Assembly (NCBI GenBank): GCA_005116945.1
Contig: SWDH01000028.1
Location: 30,911-63,257, forward strand
Direction: 5' to 3'
Length of the DNA stretch: 32,347 nucleotides
Source: Nitrospira sp.
GTDB lineage: Bacteria > Nitrospirota > Nitrospiria > Nitrospirales > Nitrospiraceae
Each line of letters begins with the position of its first letter. Positions within the stretch are counted from its first letter, which is position 1. Shown here piece by piece: positions 17,270 through 25,733 of the stretch. Position numbers and translations under genes: made by a program. The notes below the pieces were generated by a model, which was not told where the DNA came from, searched no databases, and was given only the letters and a program-made list of their open reading frames with translations.

Positions 17270-17702
17270 GGTCTTTCTCCCTACATAGAGATGGCCTGAA
17301 GTCAGGTTTTGAAAAAGCGTCGCGTCTGCTGCCATAAGTTCCTTCGACTGACCACACAAGCGCACTCCCTTCATTACTCACAATTGCCTGTTCTGCCCGA
17401 CAAGTAAAAGCATATCGAATCAATGGATGTACGCATGCCCTGGAGTGGTTACTCCCAAAGGGGGGGGGCAGGTGGCATGGGGAAACGAGGTGCTGGGATA
17501 CCCCCAGTGCCTGGCACTCCTCACGCAATATGAGAAAAGTGGGGGTTGGGCGTCAGGCTGAGGTGCCCGGGATTTGACGGACACCTTTGAATGGGGACAC
17601 ACCCTACGTTTCCCCGACTTCTGGGATCGTTCCATCGGTCGAAGGCTCGTATGTCGTCCCACGGGTGACAGAGTGCTGCCTGGGTCTGACGAACCATACC
17701 GC
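17270..17702. other. intergenic region between divergent genes
   Basis: No gene supported. It holds a run of nine G at 17460-17468. The box CCTGGCACTCC near 17515 recalls a -24 element, but no GC follows at -12 spacing, so I do not call a sigma-54 promoter. Confidence 0.4.
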
Positions 17703-17730
17703 TTGACTTGGGCGTCTGTTCGAGTATGCT
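17703..17730 (+). promoter_or_regulatory. sigma-70 promoter for gpmA
   Basis: TTGACT (17703-17708), 16-base spacer, TATGCT (17725-17730), about 45 bases before the start codon. Confidence 0.6.
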
Positions 17731-17775
17731 CCGGCCTGCGACCTTGATCTCTTTATCATTCGAGAGGACCACACA

Positions 17776-18381
17776 ATGGCTCGCTTAGTTCTGCTTCGGC
17801 ATGGCGAATCGCAATGGAACCTGGAGAACCGTTTCACAGGCTGGGTGGATGTGCCCCTGTCCCCCCGCGGCATTCAAGAGGCGAAAGACGCGGGCGAGAA
17901 GTTGCGTAGCTTCACGTTCGACCGGGCCTTTACCTCTGTGTTGGCCCGCGCGAATGAAACGCTGCGGCTGGCGCTTGAGGCGATTGGCCAAACTGGCATC
18001 CCGGTTGAGAAAGACAAGGCACTCAACGAACGGATGTACGGCGAGCTTCAAGGATTGAACAAGGACGAGACTGCGAAAAAATACGGCGATGCACAGGTGA
18101 AGATTTGGCGGCGCAGTTACGATGTGCGTCCGCCAGGGGGGGAAAGTCTGAAAGACACGGCAGAGCGAGTGTTGCCCTACTACGAAGAGACGATCAAGCC
18201 GCATCTCTTGAAAGGGGACACAATTCTCGTCGCGGCGCACGGAAACAGTTTACGGGCTCTAATCATGGAGCTGGAGCAACTCTCCCGCGAACAAGTGCTG
18301 GAGCTGAATATCCCAACTGGCGCGCCCCTACTCTATGAGTTGGACAACACAGGGAAGGTCGTCGGTCACCGCTACCTCTGA
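17776..18381 (+). CDS. gpmA: 2,3-bisphosphoglycerate-dependent phosphoglycerate mutase
   Basis: Interconverts 3- and 2-phosphoglycerate in glycolysis and gluconeogenesis through a phospho-histidine. 201 residues, shorter than the 250-residue E. coli enzyme but typical of many bacteria. The phosphate-acceptor motif is [10 protein letters not shown] (6-15, His9). [24 protein letters not shown] and the second histidine in [11 protein letters not shown] are present, which separates it from generic histidine phosphatases. GAGAGG precedes the ATG and a promoter lies upstream. Confidence 0.95.
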   Translation: MARLVLLRHGESQWNLENRFTGWVDVPLSPRGIQEAKDAGEKLRSFTFDRAFTSVLARANETLRLALEAIGQTGIPVEKDKALNERMYGELQGLNKDETAKKYGDAQVKIWRRSYDVRPPGGESLKDTAERVLPYYEETIKPHLLKGDTILVAAHGNSLRALIMELEQLSREQVLELNIPTGAPLLYELDNTGKVVGHRYL

Positions 18382-18402
18382 CCGGTCGAGGAAGCCGGAA
18401 AC

Positions 18403-18897
18403 TTATCCGACATCTTCCAGCAGCTGCCCGTAGGTATCGACCGGCACAAAATCGATCAGCAGGGTCAGAAGGTTACGCCGCTCTGCTTCTGTGACTAACC
18501 GGTTCTCCTCCATGAGCGCGGCGGCTTCTGCACTCACCCCAAGCGGGCTCATCCCTTCTTCAACCAAGCGGCTATACCGGGTACGACCTTCCTGCCAATC
18601 GTTGAGATAGGCGGTCCAGGACGCTGACCCGACGGGAATGGTTGTCCCCCATCCGGCCTTCACTGTATCCAAGATGAATTCAGACAGCCCGGACTGATAT
18701 TTCTGAGGGATGTGCGCCTCGATGGCCGCGAAGACCCAAAACAGATTGAGCGAAAGTACTTCTTGCGTAATTGCCTGAGCCTGCTCTGCCGTCGCCTCGA
18801 TCCCATATTCCTCCAGCTGCTGAACAGATAGACCGGTCGGCATCGCTGCAACCAGAGCGACCGCTGCTTGTCTTGGTGTCATTGAGTTGGCTGCCAT
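18403..18897 (-). CDS. conserved-looking protein of unknown function
   Basis: 164 residues, acidic and helical, with no signal peptide or membrane segment. I recognise no family. Features that can be seen: an N-terminal stretch MTPRQAAVALVAAMPTGLSV, an aromatic patch LFWVFAAIEAHIPQKYQ (about 52-68), and a C-terminal Leu-rich helix NLLTLLIDFVPVDTYGQLL. Codon use and composition match the neighbours. Starts at 18897 or 18882 are both ATG; GGGGGTGA near the first favours 18897. Convergent with gpmA and divergent from the outer-membrane gene. Confidence 0.72.
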   Translation of the reverse strand: MAANSMTPRQAAVALVAAMPTGLSVQQLEEYGIEATAEQAQAITQEVLSLNLFWVFAAIEAHIPQKYQSGLSEFILDTVKAGWGTTIPVGSASWTAYLNDWQEGRTRYSRLVEEGMSPLGVSAEAAALMEENRLVTEAERRNLLTLLIDFVPVDTYGQLLEDVG

Positions 18898-18963
18898 GCT
18901 TCACCCCCACCTTCATCTACAGTGGCAGAGCGTACTCTACTGTTGCCCGTGGGCTCAAGCAAC

Positions 18964-18992
18964 TTGTCCCAGCCTACCTCCTGTGCTAGAGT
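18964..18992 (+). promoter_or_regulatory. sigma-70 promoter, leaderless architecture, outer-membrane gene
   Basis: TTGTCC (18964-18969), 17-base spacer, TAGAGT (18987-18992). The ATG begins 8 bases after the -10, so transcription should start at or next to the start codon. Confidence 0.6.
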
Positions 18993-19000
18993 CCGCCGCT

Positions 19001-19570
19001 ATGATTCGACCGATCGCCAGAATATTGGCACGGTGGGCCTGTGCCGCCAGCGTACTGTCTATTTTGACTGTGAGCGCCTTTGTGGGTGAGTCACATGCTC
19101 AGGCAGATGGGCAGCGTTGGGGGTTCGGGAGCGACCTGGGCCTCACAACCGGAACGGTCAATGGCACAGTGTTCACCCTGGGATTCAACGCTGACTACCA
19201 CATCGATCGAAACTTCTCCATTGGACCGATGATGCAGATCAGTCCGATGGGTGACCTCTTCCAGATCGCCTTCGCCGGGGTCGGACGCTACCACTTTCGC
19301 CTCAACAACGGCATCAACGTGGTGCCCTTCTCGGGAATCGGGTTACTCCACGCAGACCTAGACCGTGGAACCGGCCCCGGTCGCATCGACCGCAACGACA
19401 CAAGCTGGTATATCCCTCTCGGTGTCTCGCTCGAATACCAGGCCGCCTCCAACATCGCCTTGTCTTCGACGCTGCTCGTCAATCTCCACGACATCAGCCT
19501 TGCCCCATCACTCTCGGAGAAAGACAGCACAAGTGTGGCCCTGTTGTTTGGTTTCCGCTTCAAGCCGTAG
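19001..19570 (+). CDS. outer-membrane beta-barrel protein, OmpX/OmpW-like size
   Basis: 189 residues from the ATG at 19001. A signal peptide (MIRPIARILARWACAASVLS... cleaved after GESHAQA) leads into alternating-polarity strands: GFGSDLGLTTGTVNGTVFTL, DYHIDRNFSIGPMMQIS, IAFAGVGRYHFRL, INVVPFSGIGLLHADL and so on. The last residues, VALLFGFRFKP, give the near-terminal aromatic residue expected for outer-membrane insertion. About eight strands fit. The longer frame from 18887 would have to begin upstream of the promoter, so I reject it. No Shine-Dalgarno is present. Cargo or partner unknown. Confidence 0.83.
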   Translation: MIRPIARILARWACAASVLSILTVSAFVGESHAQADGQRWGFGSDLGLTTGTVNGTVFTLGFNADYHIDRNFSIGPMMQISPMGDLFQIAFAGVGRYHFRLNNGINVVPFSGIGLLHADLDRGTGPGRIDRNDTSWYIPLGVSLEYQAASNIALSSTLLVNLHDISLAPSLSEKDSTSVALLFGFRFKP

Positions 19571-19822
19571 CAGGATGCTGAAAAGTCGAGCTTCTCACCC
19601 GCCCAGCCCCGGCGCGCCGAGACGCGCCTTTCACCAGGCCTCGTTCTCGCATCGCTCAGAGGCTCAACGTTGAGACAAACTTCGGAGATTGGAAACACGT
19701 GAGGGGCTTTTCCGTTTGCCAAGAACTATTGAGAAGGGCAAACGGCTACACAAAGTGCGGTCCGTACCTCCTCGCCTCTTCGCTCGCTGCGGCCTTGCTG
19801 GACGGCCTTTTTGAGTATCCTG
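19571..19822. mobile_element. palindromic MITE/REP-like repeat element
   Basis: Bounded by imperfect terminal inverted repeats: CAGGATGCTGAAAAG at 19571-19585 and, on the other strand, CAGGATACTCAAAAAG at 19807-19822. Inside lie further inverted repeats: GGCGCG/CGCGCC near 19610-19632, and CCGTTTGCC (19712-19720) with GGCAAACGG (19737-19745). It encodes no protein. The left end starts one base after the stop codon of the outer-membrane gene. I recall similar CAGGATGCTGAAAAA repeats in Nitrospira genomes, unverified. Confidence 0.6.
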
Positions 19823-20072
19823 CGCGATTGTGGAGTCAACGCCATTCCGTGACATTTCATCGGCATATTTGGACGACCCAGGCTTTTCCACAGCCTGTTA
19901 ATACAGATCAGAGACTTCTTGCTTCTTTCGGAATTCATTCCTCCTAACCAAACGCTCGCACCAATCCACACAAAAAGCGCAGGAGCATTGGCAAAGCTTC
20001 TGCGAAGAGGGAACCGTCTCACTGGCTGTGGAATATCAGGGGGGGAGATATTGGGCAAGTGAGGTGAGACTG

Positions 20073-21095
20073 CTAGGCCGCTTTGGCCGGCCGCCAACGA
20101 AGTCCGATATTCAGCAGTTCTTGCAAGAGGTCTTTATAGGGATAGCCGTCCTTTTCCGCTGAATCAGAAAAGTCTTCGTCGTGCGCGATTTGTGGATTCG
20201 GATTCGCTTCCAGCACATACACGCTCCCCTCTGCGTCCATTCTCACATCGATGCGCGCATAGCCGCTCAAGCCGAGTGTCCGATACACACGCTTCGCGAG
20301 ATGTTGAATCTCCTCGGCCTTCCCTTCGGGAAGATTTTTTGCTTCGCCAGACCGAATCCCATACTTGTCTTGATACGTGCGATTCCATTTGACTCGTTCC
20401 GTCGCAATCCGGCACGCGTCCTCCGGTAGCCGGTCCATAATCAACTCCCAGACCGGTAAGACGTGGACATGACCATTACCCATTACTCCGACGTAAAATT
20501 CGCGCCCTTCGATATACCGCTCGATCAATGCGCCAGTCCCTATGCTCTCATGGATAAACTCGACTCGCTCCTTGAGTTTGTCGTCATCCTGGACAATGGA
20601 CGCCTGAGAAATCCCATGCGACGCCTCTTCGGTCACCGATTTCACAATTAAGGGAAATGACAGCCCCTTGGGCCGCTTGACTGTCCGCCCCTGTGGCACC
20701 ACCATGAAATCCGGGAACGGAATGCGATGGAACGAAAACAGCTTCTTGGAAAGAGCTTTGTCACGTGCCAGCATCAACCCTCTCGGGTTACAGCCGGTAT
20801 AGGGCATGTGAAGCAATTCAAGATACGACACGACGTTCTGGTCGTAGACGGCCACTCCGTCGAACTCTTCGAGCAAATTGAAGGCAATGTGCGGCTTCCA
20901 GTCTTCGACCGCCGAACGAAGCACTCCGAGATCGCTCCTCACCCCCAACGGCTTCACATCATGTCCGAGCTTGCGGAGCGTGGTAACCACATCGTATTCC
21001 GTCTTCCATTCGGCTCCCGCCACCTCCTGCCCATTGAGAGGGTCCGGGGGAACCAGGTCTTCGTGCATCAAGACGAGAATTCGGAGACGTTTCAT
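20073..21095 (-). CDS. ATP-grasp ligase related to D-Ala-D-Ala ligase
   Basis: 340 residues with an ATP-grasp fold like the Ddl family (COG1181-type). ATP-binding lysine in FPLIVKS (K152); ERYIEGREFYVGV (192-204) gives the conserved Glu pair; metal ligands lie in ARIDVR (D283) and VLEANPNP (E297, N299). The Ddl N-terminal substrate signature GGxSxExEVS is absent; instead the start reads VLMHEDLVPPDPLNGQE, so the substrate is probably not D-alanine. It should join a carboxylate to an amine with ATP. The C-terminus SDSAEKDGYPYKDLLQEL resembles other 'D-Ala ligase-like' orphans. Its ATG overlaps the stop of the metallopeptidase gene (ATGA), so the two are translated together. Confidence 0.88.
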   Translation of the reverse strand: MKRLRILVLMHEDLVPPDPLNGQEVAGAEWKTEYDVVTTLRKLGHDVKPLGVRSDLGVLRSAVEDWKPHIAFNLLEEFDGVAVYDQNVVSYLELLHMPYTGCNPRGLMLARDKALSKKLFSFHRIPFPDFMVVPQGRTVKRPKGLSFPLIVKSVTEEASHGISQASIVQDDDKLKERVEFIHESIGTGALIERYIEGREFYVGVMGNGHVHVLPVWELIMDRLPEDACRIATERVKWNRTYQDKYGIRSGEAKNLPEGKAEEIQHLAKRVYRTLGLSGYARIDVRMDAEGSVYVLEANPNPQIAHDEDFSDSAEKDGYPYKDLLQELLNIGLRWRPAKAA

Positions 21096-22162
21096 ACCGC
21101 CACCTTATGCCGTCCGCTGCGCAAGTAGTTCATCGTGTGAACCGTCAGCAAAATCGTGAAGTCCAATTTCGCCTGTTCTTCCGCAAGCGGCAGTCGCAGA
21201 TGGAGTTGGCGGCAACGCTGAATCATGTCCTCCAGGACCTGATCGATCGTATATTGATATTCGCCGGTCCAGGCGGCAACTTTACGGCGCACCTCTTTCC
21301 GAAAGCGGTTCAAAAACATGGCGGCGCTCATGTTGTCGCCATAGGCAGGAGAGTCAGAAAACAGTCGCTTCAAATCCGGATCGTACAATGACGGTCGCTC
21401 AACCCCATAGTGCCTCCGCTTTCGCTCGTAGTGCTCGCGCAGAGTCTTCTTCAGTCCGTGCAGTGGATCGATCTCCTCTTTCGTGACCACCTTGGGCGGA
21501 ACCGCTGCCAGTCCTTCCATTAGTTCGTTGACATACTGCAGTTTCTTCAGCACCGGCCATCCCTTATATCGGTCAGCCCATGTCGCGCCTGGTGTCAGCC
21601 AGACCGCGAAGGTCTCTGCAAAGTCTTCATCCGGATGACTTTGCGCATACCACACATCGAGATGCCGCACAAAGCTTCGGCTATAGGGCCTCGGACTGTA
21701 ATATTTCGGATAGGGGTCGGACGAGCGGCCAAACACTTGTTGCCGGCGCCGGAGACGACGGAGGCGATAGGCATTCTCCACGGCGTGGCCAGCCTCATGT
21801 CGCAAAATACGCATACACCATTCCGGGGTCCCCCCTTCAACATCGAGCATCTGGTCCATTTCAAGTTTTGCAAGACGTGGATGGGCTAGATAAAACGGCA
21901 CGGCAATCCCCGGTACACCATCAGGAGTAAACCATTCGTTCGACAGCCAGAAATGAGGACGGAAGAGGAGCCGTCTGGCTTCGAGCTCAGCATAGAGTTG
22001 CTGGATCTGTCCAGACAGGAACGCACCGTCGAGTGTCACTCCGAGATGACTCATGGGAAGATTCAGGAGCTTCTCATTGGACCATGAAGCCCATTCAGGC
22101 TCGTGACCATGACTGTCGGGCGCTATCGTTTCCTGTGCCGTTGATCGTTGTGTCGATGCCAT
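21092..22162 (-). CDS. putative zinc metallopeptidase coupled to the ATP-grasp gene
   Basis: 356 residues from the ATG at 22162; the longer frame begins at a TTG (22216) too close to the -10 box. The zinc-binding motif is RILRHEAGHAVENAY (H122, E123, H126), and a second conserved block HPDEDFAETFAVWLTP (about 176-191) probably supplies the third ligand. This matches the 'putative zinc-binding metallopeptidase' type in outline (PF15887-like; from memory). An Arg/Tyr-rich region RRLRRRQQVFGRSSDPYPKYY lies between. No signal peptide, so cytoplasmic. Coupling with an ATP-grasp ligase suggests that the pair makes or trims the same peptide-like product. Confidence 0.8.
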   Translation of the reverse strand: MASTQRSTAQETIAPDSHGHEPEWASWSNEKLLNLPMSHLGVTLDGAFLSGQIQQLYAELEARRLLFRPHFWLSNEWFTPDGVPGIAVPFYLAHPRLAKLEMDQMLDVEGGTPEWCMRILRHEAGHAVENAYRLRRLRRRQQVFGRSSDPYPKYYSPRPYSRSFVRHLDVWYAQSHPDEDFAETFAVWLTPGATWADRYKGWPVLKKLQYVNELMEGLAAVPPKVVTKEEIDPLHGLKKTLREHYERKRRHYGVERPSLYDPDLKRLFSDSPAYGDNMSAAMFLNRFRKEVRRKVAAWTGEYQYTIDQVLEDMIQRCRQLHLRLPLAEEQAKLDFTILLTVHTMNYLRSGRHKVAV

Positions 22163-22197
22163 ATTCGGGTCGTGATCCTGCAAGAGATCCTGTAGAA

Positions 22198-22206
22198 AAT
22201 ATAGCA
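22198..22206 (-). promoter_or_regulatory. extended -10 element for the metallopeptidase/ATP-grasp pair
   Basis: Minus strand TGC-TATATT, about 35 bases before the ATG at 22162; no clear -35. The same nine bases precede pal (25725-25733). Confidence 0.4.
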
Positions 22207-22328
22207 GATGGTTCAACGTGGCTTCGATTGGGAGTCCATTCCGTTGACTGGCGCCTTATAAGTGCAGAAAAATGTCCGATCGAGTCCAAGAATGAACCCT
22301 GCAGAGGCATTCGGTGCCGTAAAACCGG

Positions 22329-22823
22329 CTAACGGAGGTGAGAGAGAATGGCTGGCGCCGCAGCCCAGATGACATCGATCACCGAGCACACATAGGCTCG
22401 GGCTCGTTCGGGGTCAGTCTCCCAATTCGGCATCACTTCGTGGAGATCCAAAATCGGGTGATCGTGGCCGAGACACATCTGATTGAACAGGGGAACGTCG
22501 CGTCCAAATTGTTGCCGGATGAAGTCCTGGTGGTCTCGCCCCATGGCCACAACGAGGTCGGCAGACTCGACCAGCTCCTTGGTAAGTTGCCGTTGGGTGT
22601 GGTGGCTCACATCCGCACCCTTCTCGCGCAATTGAGTGTGAACCCAGGCATGTACAGACTGCAGCTTGGCGTCGATCCCAGCCGAACCGATGATGCAACG
22701 CATGCCGTCGCTGAGTCTCGCCTTGAGCGCATACTCGGCAGTCACGCTGCGAAAGATGTTTCCCGTACACACGAATAGAACGGATTGAACTGTGCCGTTC
22801 GAGCAGTTCTCATCTTGACCCAT
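22329..22823 (-). CDS. low-molecular-weight protein-tyrosine phosphatase family
   Basis: 164 residues from the ATG at 22823, fixed by GGAGGT five bases before it. The P-loop is [17 protein letters not shown] (C19, R25; CX5R), the nucleophile loop of LMW-PTP and arsenate-reductase-like phosphatases. [15 protein letters not shown] is the usual central strand. The general-acid region is [13 protein letters not shown] rather than the common DPDP, with Asp in ETDP as the candidate. Substrate unknown: phosphotyrosine or phosphoarginine are possible, arsenate less likely without an ars context. It is divergent from ttcA with a 56-base gap. Confidence 0.87.
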   Translation of the reverse strand: MGQDENCSNGTVQSVLFVCTGNIFRSVTAEYALKARLSDGMRCIIGSAGIDAKLQSVHAWVHTQLREKGADVSHHTQRQLTKELVESADLVVAMGRDHQDFIRQQFGRDVPLFNQMCLGHDHPILDLHEVMPNWETDPERARAYVCSVIDVIWAAAPAILSHLR

Positions 22824-22841
22824 ATTACCTCCACCTGGAGA

Positions 22842-22871
22842 TCGACAGCCGTATGACTGACCGCGTAGAAT
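22842..22871 (+). promoter_or_regulatory. sigma-70 promoter, leaderless architecture, ttcA
   Basis: TCGACA (22842-22847), 18-base spacer, TAGAAT (22866-22871). The ATG at 22880 follows after 8 bases. An in-frame ATG at 22853 lies between the two boxes and so cannot be in the transcript. Confidence 0.6.
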
Positions 22872-22879
22872 GCCGCCCG

Positions 22880-23746
22880 ATGTCACATTCAGCAAGCCCC
22901 TCGCGTCCATACTTGAAGCTCGATGAGCCTACGGAGCAATTGCAAACCAGACTGCTTCGCCTCGTTGGGAAAACCATCGGCGACTATGGCCTCATTCACG
23001 ACGGCGACAAGATTATGGTATGCCTGTCAGGCGGGAAAGACAGTTATGCCCTGCTCGACTTGTTACTGGCCTTACAACAGCGTGCGCCAATTCATTTCGA
23101 CCTGATCGCAGTGAACTTGGATCAAAAGCAGCCCGGGTTTCCTGCCCATGTGTTGCCAGACTATCTCACAAAGATGGGTGTTCCTTTCCATATCGAGGAA
23201 CGGGACACCTATTCAATCGTCAAACGACTCATTCCCGAAGGACAGACCACCTGTTCGCTCTGCTCCCGACTCCGTCGCGGCCATCTCTACCGCGTCGCCA
23301 CGGAATTGGGCGCGACCAAAATCGCGCTCGGTCACCACCGCGATGACATCATTGAAACCTTGTTCCTCAACTTATTCTATACCGGCAAGCTTAAGACGAT
23401 GCCGCCAAAACTACGCTCGAAAGATGGCCGGCATATCGTCATTCGCCCGTTGGCCGCCATACGAGAAAACGACCTCGCCCACTATGCGGCACTGCGCGCA
23501 TTTCCCATTATCCCCTGCGATCTCTGTGGCTCTCAAGAGGATCTCAAACGAAAACAGATGAAGGAATTTCTGCGCGAATGGGAGCAACGGTCGCCTGGCT
23601 GTACAGACAGTATGTTCGCCGCCCTGTCGAATGTGGCGCCGCCATTTCTCCTGGACCAACGGCTGTTCGACTTCGTGGGCCTCTGCGCATCCGATCGGGC
23701 AGAGGGGCACGAGGATGTCTGGCTTGACCACGAGAATAATACCTGA
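22880..23746 (+). CDS. ttcA: tRNA 2-thiocytidine(32) synthetase TtcA
   Basis: PP-loop ATPase that thiolates cytidine 32 of certain tRNAs using an Fe-S cluster. 288 residues from 22880. PP-loop [14 protein letters not shown] (SGGKDS at 50-55). Cluster cysteines are visible as CSLC (C125, C128) and PCDLC (C213, C216). [17 protein letters not shown] is the TtcA/TilS-superfamily helix; [15 protein letters not shown] is also typical. The usual start ([17 protein letters not shown]) has no ribosome site, consistent with leaderless translation. Convergent with msrA. Confidence 0.95.
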   Translation: MSHSASPSRPYLKLDEPTEQLQTRLLRLVGKTIGDYGLIHDGDKIMVCLSGGKDSYALLDLLLALQQRAPIHFDLIAVNLDQKQPGFPAHVLPDYLTKMGVPFHIEERDTYSIVKRLIPEGQTTCSLCSRLRRGHLYRVATELGATKIALGHHRDDIIETLFLNLFYTGKLKTMPPKLRSKDGRHIVIRPLAAIRENDLAHYAALRAFPIIPCDLCGSQEDLKRKQMKEFLREWEQRSPGCTDSMFAALSNVAPPFLLDQRLFDFVGLCASDRAEGHEDVWLDHENNT

Positions 23747-23834
23747 TCGGTAATCTTCCCTGCGATCCCTCTCATTGACCGTTTCCGGAACAGAGGCTTG
23801 CCTGATCACGCGATCACGCTAAAGTCTGGCAGCG

Positions 23835-24398
23835 TTACGTCTTGAGTTTTTCGGTGAAGAGTTTGCGGAACTTGGCAACTTTTGGGCCAACGATTGCGGT
23901 GCAGTATCCCTGGAATGGATTTCGAGCAAAATACTCTTGATGGTATGGCTCAGCTTCGTACCAGGTTCCGGCAGGAGTGATTTCCGTCACGATCGGATTG
24001 GCATAGAGCTTCGCATTCGTGATGTCAGCAATCGTCTCTTCAGCAATCTGTTTCTGCTCAGATGTGTGATAAAAAATTGCCGATCGGTATTGCGTCCCGG
24101 CATCATGTCCCTGTCGATTGAGTGTGGTGGGATCGTGGATGACAAACAACACGTCCAATAACTCGCGATAGCTGACGACGGCGGGATCGAAGGTGATTCG
24201 GACCGCTTCTGCGTGACCAGTCCTGCCGCTACAGACGGCTTCATACGTCGGATGATCGACCTGGCCACCCATGTAGCCGGACTCGACTGCGATGACACCT
24301 TTCATCTGGTCATAGACCGCTTCAAGACACCAAAAGCAACCGCCGGCTACGGTGGCAATGCTATATCCAGCCTGCTGTGGGGATACGGGGTGTGGCAT
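23835..24398 (-). CDS. msrA: peptide-methionine (S)-S-oxide reductase
   Basis: Repairs oxidised methionine. 187 residues. The catalytic block TVAGGCFWCLEAVYDQMKGV has the nucleophilic Cys in GCFWC. GYMGGQVDHPTYEAVCSGRTGHAEAVR, LFVIHDPTTLNRQGHDAGTQYRSAIFY and the C-terminal FAENPFQGYC-like ARNPFQGYC complete the family. No signal peptide, so cytoplasmic. Minus-strand TGG-TATAAC near 24463-24471 could be an extended -10. The ribosome site is weak. Confidence 0.96.
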   Translation of the reverse strand: MPHPVSPQQAGYSIATVAGGCFWCLEAVYDQMKGVIAVESGYMGGQVDHPTYEAVCSGRTGHAEAVRITFDPAVVSYRELLDVLFVIHDPTTLNRQGHDAGTQYRSAIFYHTSEQKQIAEETIADITNAKLYANPIVTEITPAGTWYEAEPYHQEYFARNPFQGYCTAIVGPKVAKFRKLFTEKLKT

Positions 24399-24587
24399 AG
24401 TGTCGATCTCTGAGTATTGGGGCTGAGAAAGAATCGGAATTCTTTCACACCCTACCGATGCGTTATACCATAGACGCTATGAAGCCGGGAACCGCTTCAT
24501 GAACAGACACAGGACGCCATACATCTACGACATAGGCGAGACGCCCACGGTATCAGAATCTGAAGCAGATAAGAGAAGTGAGAAAAG

Positions 24588-24983
24588 TTACGCCTGAAGC
24601 TCTTCGTCGAGAGTGGCAATGACCTGCTTAAGCTTTGCCTCCTCATCAGGGTGAAGTTTCACGAACTGGATCCCAAATGTATTGCCCTTGACCCACCGCA
24701 CTTGGGCTTCGTCGATCCGCAAGGGCCAATCAAGCCCAGGAACATAGATCCGACATTCAAATGAGGCCCCCACGACAACCGGCAAATCCGTTTCGATCAT
24801 ACAGCCGCCGGCAGAGAGGTCCAATGTCCGACCTTGACCTTCCCCGTGCCCACCCGAAATGATGCTTCTGAACTGAGATGTGAAGCGCGGTTGCTCGCGT
24901 TTCTCTGTTCGAGTATTTTCTTTGATGGTTTGAGGCTGAGGAGGCTTCTTACTTGAAACTCTTTTATGCTTCACAAGAGCCAT
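24588..24983 (-). CDS. PilZ-domain protein
   Basis: 131 residues from the ATG at 24983 (a TTG at 25007 opens the longer frame). After a basic tail of about 28 residues comes a single PilZ domain with the c-di-GMP-binding RxxxR (REQPR, 29-33) and DxSxxG (DLSAGG, 55-60), so binding to c-di-GMP is likely. The end, FGIQFVKLHPDEEAKLKQVI, is typical. As a stand-alone PilZ it probably controls motility, polysaccharide or pili through a partner protein. It lies after pal on the same strand, with a hairpin between them. Confidence 0.9.
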   Translation of the reverse strand: MALVKHKRVSSKKPPQPQTIKENTRTEKREQPRFTSQFRSIISGGHGEGQGRTLDLSAGGCMIETDLPVVVGASFECRIYVPGLDWPLRIDEAQVRWVKGNTFGIQFVKLHPDEEAKLKQVIATLDEELQA

Positions 24984-25008
24984 GCTTCTTTCACTCCCGT
25001 CACACAAT

Positions 25009-25043
25009 GAACCCCGGGCTCGTTTGAAGAGACGCCGGGGTTC
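25009..25043 (-). terminator. hairpin between pal and the PilZ gene
   Basis: A 9-bp perfect stem (GAACCCCGG at 25009-25017 with CCGGGGTTC at 25035-25043) around a 17-base loop, lying 24 bases beyond the pal stop codon. No T-run follows, so termination may be partial. Confidence 0.5.
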
Positions 25044-25066
25044 CTTGGAGTCGCTGAATCTCTTAA

Positions 25067-25678
25067 TTACTTCTTCACACTCAACAAGACATGCCCGCGA
25101 CGGTTCTGCTGATAACAGGGTTCAGCAGGGTCCGAGCAGAACGGGCGCGCCTTGCCGTACGACACGATCGCCACCTGTTTGGGGGCTACACCTGACTCGA
25201 TCAGATAACCGCGCGCAGTCTTGGCTCGCTTCTCCCCCAACACGATGTTGTAGTCGGCCGTACCTCGCTCGTCGCAATGACCTTCAACCTTCATCACCGC
25301 CCCTGGGTGATCCTTTAGCCACTGTGCATCGTGGTTTAGCGCTTCCATTCCAGAATCTGTAAGTGCCCACTGATCATATCCAAAGAACACATCTTTTAGA
25401 CCAGCCTCGATGGCCGCCTTTTCCTCCTTGGTGAGTTCCGCACGCTGACGGGCACTCATCCCAGAAGAAGAAAGCGAGGCGATGTCGCCGCCCTTCCCCA
25501 GACGCTCTTCTGAAGGATTCTTAGAGAAACCACTGAGCTTTCCCCCTGAACCACCTGATCCAGCCCCTGCTCCCGTTTCTCCATCGGACTGCAGCCATTT
25601 CATGCTACAACCCTGACCCACCAACAAAACAAGCCCCATTGCTACTACAATCCCCGCTTTGGCTGGACTTCCGGTCAT
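25067..25678 (-). CDS. pal: peptidoglycan-associated lipoprotein
   Basis: Outer-membrane lipoprotein of the Tol-Pal system that ties the outer membrane to peptidoglycan. 203 residues. Lipobox VGQGC (Cys24), a Gly/Ser-rich linker, then the OmpA-like domain: VFFGYDQWALTDSGMEALNHDAQWL, VEGHCDERGTADYNIVLGEKRA and VSYGKARPFC. A second Cys pair (SDPAEPC) lies near the C-terminus, usual for Pal proteins of this branch. GGGAGAA precedes the ATG. No tolB stands next to it in this window, so it is expressed apart from the usual tol cluster. Confidence 0.95.
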   Translation of the reverse strand: MTGSPAKAGIVVAMGLVLLVGQGCSMKWLQSDGETGAGAGSGGSGGKLSGFSKNPSEERLGKGGDIASLSSSGMSARQRAELTKEEKAAIEAGLKDVFFGYDQWALTDSGMEALNHDAQWLKDHPGAVMKVEGHCDERGTADYNIVLGEKRAKTARGYLIESGVAPKQVAIVSYGKARPFCSDPAEPCYQQNRRGHVLLSVKK

Positions 25679-25724
25679 GGTAATTCTCCCATTTTTTAGA
25701 ATAAGGTTGGGCCTATGTATATGA

Positions 25725-25733
25725 AATATAGCA
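25725..25733 (-). promoter_or_regulatory. extended -10 element for pal
   Basis: Minus strand TGC-TATATT, 46 bases before the pal ATG. The -35 region is poor. Confidence 0.4.

Noticed and set aside
17500-17545. sigma-54 promoter (CTGGCAC...)
   Set aside because: The -12 element TTGC is not present at the required spacing.
19880-20035. TTTTCCACA and TGTGGAATA as DnaA boxes of an origin
   Set aside because: Only two imperfect boxes, with no AT-rich unwinding region and no dnaA or dnaN nearby.
20073-21095. Genuine D-Ala-D-Ala ligase for cell-wall synthesis
   Set aside because: The N-terminal substrate signature is missing and the gene is coupled to a peptidase rather than mur genes.
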